From: Nymphaea colorata
Taxonomy: Eukaryota; Streptophyta; Magnoliopsida; Nymphaeales; Nymphaeaceae
DNA length: 64,000 bases
Direction: 5' to 3'
Assembly (NCBI RefSeq): GCF_008831285.2
Contig: NC_045151.1
Coordinates: forward strand, 11,770,571 to 11,834,570
Positions 58,230-64,000 of the stretch are shown one piece after another. The translations under genes and the position numbers were made by a program. The notes below the pieces were generated by a model, which saw only the letters and a list, made by a program, of their open reading frames with translations, searched no databases and was not told the DNA's origin. Positions within the stretch are counted from its first letter, which is position 1, and each line of letters opens with the position of its first letter.

Positions 58230-59830
58230 TTGCATTTGAAATTGATGGAGAGGCTAGAACCCATTTTATCGGCATGAGGTTTGGCCATTCCTAGCACCTT
58301 CATTTTGGGCAGCCAAACCAAGGACTATGCTCTACCCTTGTACCTGATTAAGAGACTAAATGTTGTTCGAAAAATAACGTGTAATTAATGTAAACATGCT
58401 TTAATTTTTGGAAATCATTCACTTTAATAAAAACCTAAAGTGGAGGACCTTAGAGTTTAGGGAATGTGTCTTTATTTGCCCTTGATCATCATAGGTCACA
58501 AAATGATGACTCTAATTCTATATGATGCATGAACTCAATTTTTAGCTTGATTAGGGTTTTCCTAGAAAGGTTTTAGTTTATGTTTATTCATTTAAAATTT
58601 AATGGGTTTAGGCAGAATTTTATAACTTGACATTGAATTTGAAGTTTGAATTATGAATTCAGTTATACATCTCCTAAAGGCTCGATGTAAATTAAAGGTT
58701 ACACTAGGCAATTGGGTTAATCTAGGAATTGGACCTTTAAGTGAGGTTTAGGAGTAGAAGTTAACAGTTTTAAGTTTTTAATCCTAAGTTGTTAGATTTC
58801 TAGCTGATTAAACATTAATGGCTTATGTTTAGGAATTGGACCTTGAGCAGGTTGAGTTAGGTTCCACCAAGTGGATCTCTAAAAATTAAAGGCTTGACTT
58901 GATTAGCATCTGACTAAGCCTAACCTTACCTAAGTTGATGACCTTCAGTAGGTCCAGCTAGTCTTAACCCAACCAGGTGGGCTTTAGGTAACTGACCTGA
59001 TGTATGACCAAAAACCAAACTTCAACTTGGATAACATCCTCAAGTAAGCTGAGTTGTGTTTCACCAAACCATATTGATTTTGAGGTTTTAACCTGATTCA
59101 CTGTTTTACATGAGACTCATTCAAGTCATGGACCTAAAATGAGTTCAGCTAGACTTAACCAAATCAGGTAGGTTTGTAGGTGATATAGTTTTGGCACTTG
59201 GCTGGACTTGGTCTCATCCAGGTTAAAGACCTAAGGCGAGCCAAAGTAGATTACGCCAAACTACACTAGCTTGAAGGTTTGACTAGCTATGGTGCTAGAC
59301 TAGGCTTGGATCTCACTCAGGTTAGGCTCCTCATGTGAGCCAAGCTAAGCTCGACCAAGCCAGGCTGATATAGGAGCTATAAGGCAGAGAGCTGGCTTAG
59401 GCATTATGACTCAAGATTAATTTTTCAAAACAAGTAATTTAGAAAATCTGTTTTGAAATCATGAATGCAGTTGACAATAACATTGGATTCTAACTAAGAT
59501 CATGTATATGGCCAACTTAAGGAGTCCAGGTCTAGAAGCATGTCTACCTTTAAGCTCTAATCAAGTGTACAAAATGTATGATAAGTGGGCATAATCATTT
59601 ATTGAGAAATAATTAACCCTTTCCTAGTCTTGGTTTAAGACAAGTGTGATTAAGTTAGGCAAGTCCTTTAAACAAAGATAAAATGCATAATTTAATTTAA
59701 TTGTCATGCGGGATAGATAAAGAACATCCAAACAAGGAAAGTCAAGGATAGAGTGGCATACCTAACCCGATTGACCCTAATGATGATTTTAAGAGAGGCA
59801 GTCCTATGTTTAAAACAAATACATGTTTAT
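58230..59830 (-). repeat. Gypsy-like LTR family, copy 2
   Basis: Shares with copy 1 (42.7-45.0 kb) and copy 3 (62.3-64 kb) a GGCATGAGGTTTGGCC-type block (58270), a TTGATCATCATAGGTCA block (58483) and GTGGCATACCTAACCC (59753), in the same order and orientation. The interior carries a tandem array (58731-59395). Terminal borders are not defined. Confidence 0.55.
58731..59395. repeat. About 97-bp diverged tandem array, seven units
   Basis: Successive units start with a (G)GACCT-like core followed by a GAG(C/T)C and an AGCTAGAC-TTACCAA-type block. Starts are at about 58731, 58838, 58940, 59035, 59130, 59227 and 59325, spaced 107, 102, 95, 95, 97 and 98 bases. Units five and six match best (TTGGCTGGACTTGGTCTCA versus ACTAGGCTTGGATCTCA at the same phase). 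Divergence is high, so the array is old. Confidence 0.65.
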
Positions 59831-60277
59831 GCTAAATTGAAACAATATTATGCCAAAGGTAGTCCTCTAGATTTAGCATGTACTATATAGGACATTCAAT
59901 GGCAAGGGCTCATATCTGATTAATATATGTATTACTCAGGCATAAATATTTTCTATGAATAATTATCTAAATGCCATCAGATCCCAGTGCTGTTTTCTTG
60001 GCAATAGTATAAAGCATACCAGTCAAATGTTGACTTTCCACAGGATTTACATGAAAACTATCTGATTGTGCTTTTACAAGGCTTAGTCAAGTAACAAAAA
60101 TCGACAATTACAATATTCATCAAAATGATTTCTTATGTTAACTTTATATTTCTAAAATATAATAATGTTTTGCATAGTTGGACACTACTGCCAACTGGAC
60201 ACGATTGATGGCTACCACTATGGTGGTATTTCTCTCTGCTAATGAATGGCTAAGAGGAAGCTATGGCATGAATGCCA

Positions 60278-60319
<42 letters not shown>

Positions 60320-60590
60320 ATACGAATGGTAGAAAAAAGAGTTGTGTGTGGAGAAGCAACTGGGTGCCTAAATGCCATTGGTGCTTGAATTATGTCAACG
60401 ATGCAAAGATGCTAAATTGGTGCTGCCAAGTACCTGCAAAGGAGTAAAGAGGAACAGCTAGGGTTTCACGTGAGGAAAAGAGGGAACAAGAAAAAAAATT
60501 GAAAATAGAGGGAGAGAACTTTGGTTTTTTGCCTTATTGTTTCTGAAGGTGAATACATCAAGCTTGATTAAACTCGAACAAGTACTATAA
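59830..60590. other. Spacer with microsatellite, no gene
   Basis: The open stretch at 60178-60447 (+) reads through the GA microsatellite as Arg-Glu repeats and has no recognised domain. Confidence 0.4.
60282..60316. repeat. (GA)n microsatellite
   Basis: About 17 uninterrupted GA units, among the longest perfect microsatellites in the window. Confidence 0.95.
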
Positions 60591-61405
60591 CTGACACAAA
60601 ACAAAACGTTAGTGAACATTTATCCCTAAGACACATTTACTAATGTTGGAGGACAATGTCATAAAAACTGAGACCTTCACTGACTCAAAAATACTTTAAT
60701 GAATGTCAATCCCCAGAGCATATTAACTAATGTTGTGGTGACAATGCCAATAAAAATTGAAGATGATGATGAACATGATTCACATTCAAGGGAAAATGTC
60801 CATGAAAATCTTTACTGACATCCCAGAAGTGCTAGAGAAAGTCTAAACTAAATGCACATTTTAACATTCAAATATTGATGCAGTGTTGGAGTCAGAAAAT
60901 CCTGACTAAGGGGCATTAATTATTTAAGTTTTAAACTTTAAGGGTCACTTATATACAAACAAAGAAAAATTGGGATATACCAATGTAGAAATGAGGCACT
61001 TTTCTAGATTGTTATGAGGCCTCTGCTATTTCACTTATGTCAATGAGAATATGTTGTTTGCTTATCATTAGGGAAAATCAAAATTGTTTCCAACATTAGA
61101 TATGAATGTTAGAAAAGATCTAAGTTGGGCACATGTTCTGATGTGATTTATGTTAGTGATGCTTATGCATTTACTGATGTCTAGAGTTTTATCAGTGAAG
61201 AATATCGCCAAATATGCAATTTATGTTGTATTACCTTTTGTGTAGTTTGGACTTTCTCTAATATTTTGTAGCTTCCATCAGTGATTGTCATGTTCTGATA
61301 TGAACTTGTCTACACCAACTAATATTGAACTTTCAATGATGTTTCCTCATTAACATTAGTAAATAAGAGCTTTCATGATACTTCCTGTTCTTCGTATCAG
61401 TTAAA
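60590..61405. mobile_element. Inverted-repeat DNA element, non-autonomous
   Basis: Left arm blocks reappear inverted on the right. CATTTACTAATGTT (60634-60647) pairs with AACATTAGTAAATAA (61354-61368). GAGAAAGTCTAAACTA (60834-60849) pairs with GTAGTTTGGACTTTCTC (61242-61258). Both arms carry many copies of TCAGTGA / TTAGTGA. The left arm is itself partly a tandem duplication of about 87 bp (taatgttg at 60641 and 60728). Exact termini and target duplications were not found; a CACTA-like or fold-back origin is possible. Confidence 0.6.
60881..60960. mobile_element. hAT-like MITE fragment nested in the inverted-repeat element
   Basis: CAGTGTTGGAGTCAG at 60881 followed by CTGACTAAGGGGCATTAATT matches one end of the CAGTGGCGGAG family (compare 50021-50060). 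The other end is missing. Confidence 0.5.
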
Positions 61406-62290
61406 ACTTGCCTTTTGTAATGGATCTAGATATATTGTTTTTTCATGCTTGTCCAAGCTAATAGGTTATTTTTATATATTTCAAGTTTAAAAAATTGCTT
61501 ACCATATAATGTGAGTTATTGTTATATATTTTCATGCCATATTCTAAGAGGATATAAGTGTTTTGGTGTTAATTTAGTATATGGTGGCGCGTACTACCAC
61601 ATTAAGGATTGGTTGACCATATTATCTTTGGCTAGTAAAGAATATGAAACTAATTATTTCACAAGTTTGTTTTTGATTTCTTGAGTTTTTTGAGCACCTC
61701 AGTTAGTTTCTCAACTATAAGAGGAATCTTCATGTTGCATTGATTTGTAACCTAATAAACGGTCAACATTTTCTTGGTATAACCTTTCGCAAATGTTCTC
61801 AACTGATTGTCCCTTTAGGGACCAGCATCCCTCCTCTCAATAAACCTTTTGTATGAGAATGACAATAATGGTACTTCTTTTTATAATTTTTTCCACTATT
61901 TAAGTTCAATTGTTGAAACCATAATTGGTTTGGAGATGGGTTTGCAGATGCCTAGGTTCATTATTTTATTTTCAAACTCCCCTTATATAATTGTTGAATA
62001 TATAGGAATGAATACAAGATGCACAAAACATGAGGATCTAACATCTAAGGATTTCATATTTAGAGCACAATTTAACTAGGATTTTGAAGTTGATGTCTTT
62101 TTTATCTTCTCATATCACTTGAAATAATTGTTAAATTTTATCATTTATTGTTGTGTACAAGTCAACATCTAAACATAAGTTTAGGAGAGAAAATTTCTTC
62201 TACTAATTTGTTTACATGCGAAATTTGCATGTTACATGTACACCATTTGATTGGGAAAACTTATTTTTTCTGAATGTTTATACAAGATAA
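61405..62290. other. AT-rich interval, no gene
   Basis: Short open stretches at 61445-61684 and 61849-62079 (+) show no recognised domain. Confidence 0.35.
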
Positions 62291-64000
62291 CCTTGAGAGA
62301 TCAGACCCAATCTATTGGTACAAGGTCTAACCATTATTAGTGTCTTTATCAAAGTCATCAAACCAAGGATTAGACTTTATAAAGTAAAATCTAAGAATTG
62401 AGTGTCGTCCTGTTCATAAATGCATTGCAATAAACGTGCCCTAGTTTTAGAAAAGATTTGGTTTAAAATCTATGTTGACAACCAGAACTAACGTTTATGA
62501 TTTGAAAAACTCAAAGAGGCATGGAGTTCATACCCTGATCATCATTGATCCATGCAAACACATTCCAATCCTATATGATGCATGTACCTAGAGACATAGA
62601 TGATCAAAATCCATTTTCAAGGGTTAGAGGTTTGGGACATGGTACTAAATATCTAATTTGATTCAAAACCAATTTTCAATTCAATCATGGGTCCAACATT
62701 AAGATTCATGATCTAATTATTTAAATTCACATTAAGTATTGATCCAAAGTTCTAGTTCAAATTCAAATTATGGATAGTTCAAATTCAAATTATGATTGAG
62801 CCTAGAGTTTGATCCAACCAGTTCTGAATTTCTAATTACATGATCCAGATTGAAGCCTAAGGCCAAATCCCTATGGTCATATTGGGTTTATAAGTATAGC
62901 CCTTGGATTGATTGCCCCTGGTAAAGCACCGGGAACGGTCGATCCTCGTACAGACAGGCGAGTCCTTTTCTCTCTCATTTAAAATAAAACCTCATTTTTC
63001 TGGAACACTCCAAGAACCAAAATATTTTTGGGATGAAAATAATCTAAGATATGATACCATATTTCAAAGTCTAGTATCCCTATGCAAGGTCCAACATCAT
63101 TGTATCATAAGATCTATCACCCCAAATTTAAGATTCAAACCTATGAAGCCCGTACCTGACTTGGATCTTCAAGGTTTAAAATGATTGAACCCAATTAGCA
63201 TTTTAGGTCTTCAAGTATTAAAATGTTTGAACCCAAGACCAGGGTTTTGCATATTGGGCTTCAATATCCAGTCTCAAGTAGAAATTGAAGTATGGTTCAT
63301 AGAGGATTTGCCAAGCAAATTAGGTCTAGGGTTTTGTAAATCACATGTCTATCTAAGTCGGACCTTAGAAGACACAAACATACGTCAAACCTAGGAAGAT
63401 CCTATTAATGTATATATGGACCTAGGGTTTTTGAACCAGTTTTGAAAATGCTTTGAGTTTGAAAAGCACTTTTGAGAAAGATGATTTTAAATGCATTCAA
63501 TTAGAATTTTAACCGATTTAGGGTTTTCATGTGTCCAGACTACCATCAAAGACATGGTAGTGATCCTATTCAATCTAATTCCTAATCAAAAATATGTTGT
63601 GTGCACCATTCATGTATACCATAGTGCATCATGTAAATCATTGTTCACATGCATGCCTAGCTCTAAATAATTGTTCAAGAAAGTTGAGGGAAAACTATAT
63701 GCTGAAAGCAAATAGTATTTAAATGAAAGAACTGAAAAGGAAAAAAACAAAGGAAAAGGAGGCATACCTGAGCTCAACGACCTCGCTTAGAGATCGGAAA
63801 ATAAAATCTTATTTGGGAAAGTAGGAAATGATCTATATATAAGCATGCTTAAGTGAGTAAACCACCCTAGGTGCAAAAGTTAAACCACCCTAAAGTAGGA
63901 AGAAAAAATACAATAAACATAGTGAGAAAGCATACCTAGGGGCATTCTACTAAAAAAGCATAAAAGGAAAGAAAAGAGAAGGAAGAAGAAACCTACGTGA
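62290..64000 (-). repeat. Gypsy-like LTR family, copy 3 (runs off the window)
   Basis: Contains GGTACAAGGTCTAACC (62318), CTGATCATCATTGATCCATG (62537), GGGAAAACTATAT (63688) and AGGCATACCTGAGC (63760), collinear with copy 1. A small direct repeat AGTTCAAATTCAAATTATG occurs at about 62754 and 62776. The element continues beyond 64000. Confidence 0.6.

Noticed and set aside
60178-60447. 89-codon open stretch with an Arg-Glu repeat
   Set aside because: The open frame is created by a GA microsatellite; no domain on either side.
1-64000. CRISPR arrays, bacterial operons, phage or plasmid modules
   Set aside because: Everything recognised is eukaryotic; direct repeats found are microsatellites, MITEs or tandem duplications without regular spacers.

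Overview
This is a nuclear DNA window from a seed plant, almost certainly a flowering plant. The evidence is one intact phenylalanine ammonia-lyase (PAL) gene with plant-type promoter elements, set among decayed plant retrotransposons (LINEs with zf-RVT and RNase H tails, Ty1/copia elements, gypsy-like LTRs) and MITEs. The PAL coding region has no intron, and its last residues read [13 protein letters not shown], unlike the usual crop PAL ending. This hints at an early-diverging angiosperm lineage, but that is inference and the species cannot be named from the sequence.

Layout. 0-3.3 kb: 5'-truncated, decayed L1-type LINE (+). 3.5-4.5 kb: copia integrase remnant (-). 4.5-8 kb: unassigned. 8.3-13.2 kb: second decayed LINE (+) with a recognisable 3' tail. 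14.7-17.0 kb: copia remnant (-) from integrase to the end of RNase H. 17-20.6 kb: low-repeat sequence with weak exon-like pieces. 20.6-22.8 kb: the PAL gene (-); its TATA box, a perfect Box L and AC elements lie at 23.0-23.45 kb. 23.5-26.2 kb: unassigned, with small tandem duplications. 26.2-31.7 kb: two tandem copies of a 2.6-2.9 kb segment, each with the same Tourist-like and hAT-like MITEs. 31.7-33.3 kb: copia remnant (+). 34.3-35.6 kb: 3' end of a third LINE (+). 36.2-38.3 kb: copia remnant (-). 42.2-48.95 kb: an old copia element (-) with both LTRs and a primer-binding site, invaded by a gypsy-like LTR and by a Tourist-like MITE. 50-53 kb: two hAT-like MITE copies, one with a perfect 8-bp target-site duplication. 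53.8-54.0 kb: tRNA-type SINE candidate (-). 55.3-56.8 kb: strand-asymmetric block of hydrophobic overlapping ORFs. 57.7-58.1 kb: copia gag remnant. 58.2-59.8 kb and 62.3-64 kb: two further copies of the gypsy-like LTR family, the first holding a ~97-bp tandem array. 60.6-61.4 kb: inverted-repeat DNA element.

The only gene judged functional is PAL, the entry enzyme of phenylpropanoid metabolism. Everything else recognised is transposon-derived and broken by stops, frameshifts, deletions or nested insertions. I found no tRNA, rRNA, CRISPR array or gene cluster, and no convincing new biochemical system. The most distinctive things are the intronless PAL with its promoter, the tandem duplication that carries pre-existing MITEs, the MITE families with readable target-site duplications, and the 97-bp array inside an LTR. 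Domain calls come from reading translated motifs by eye; no database search was run.
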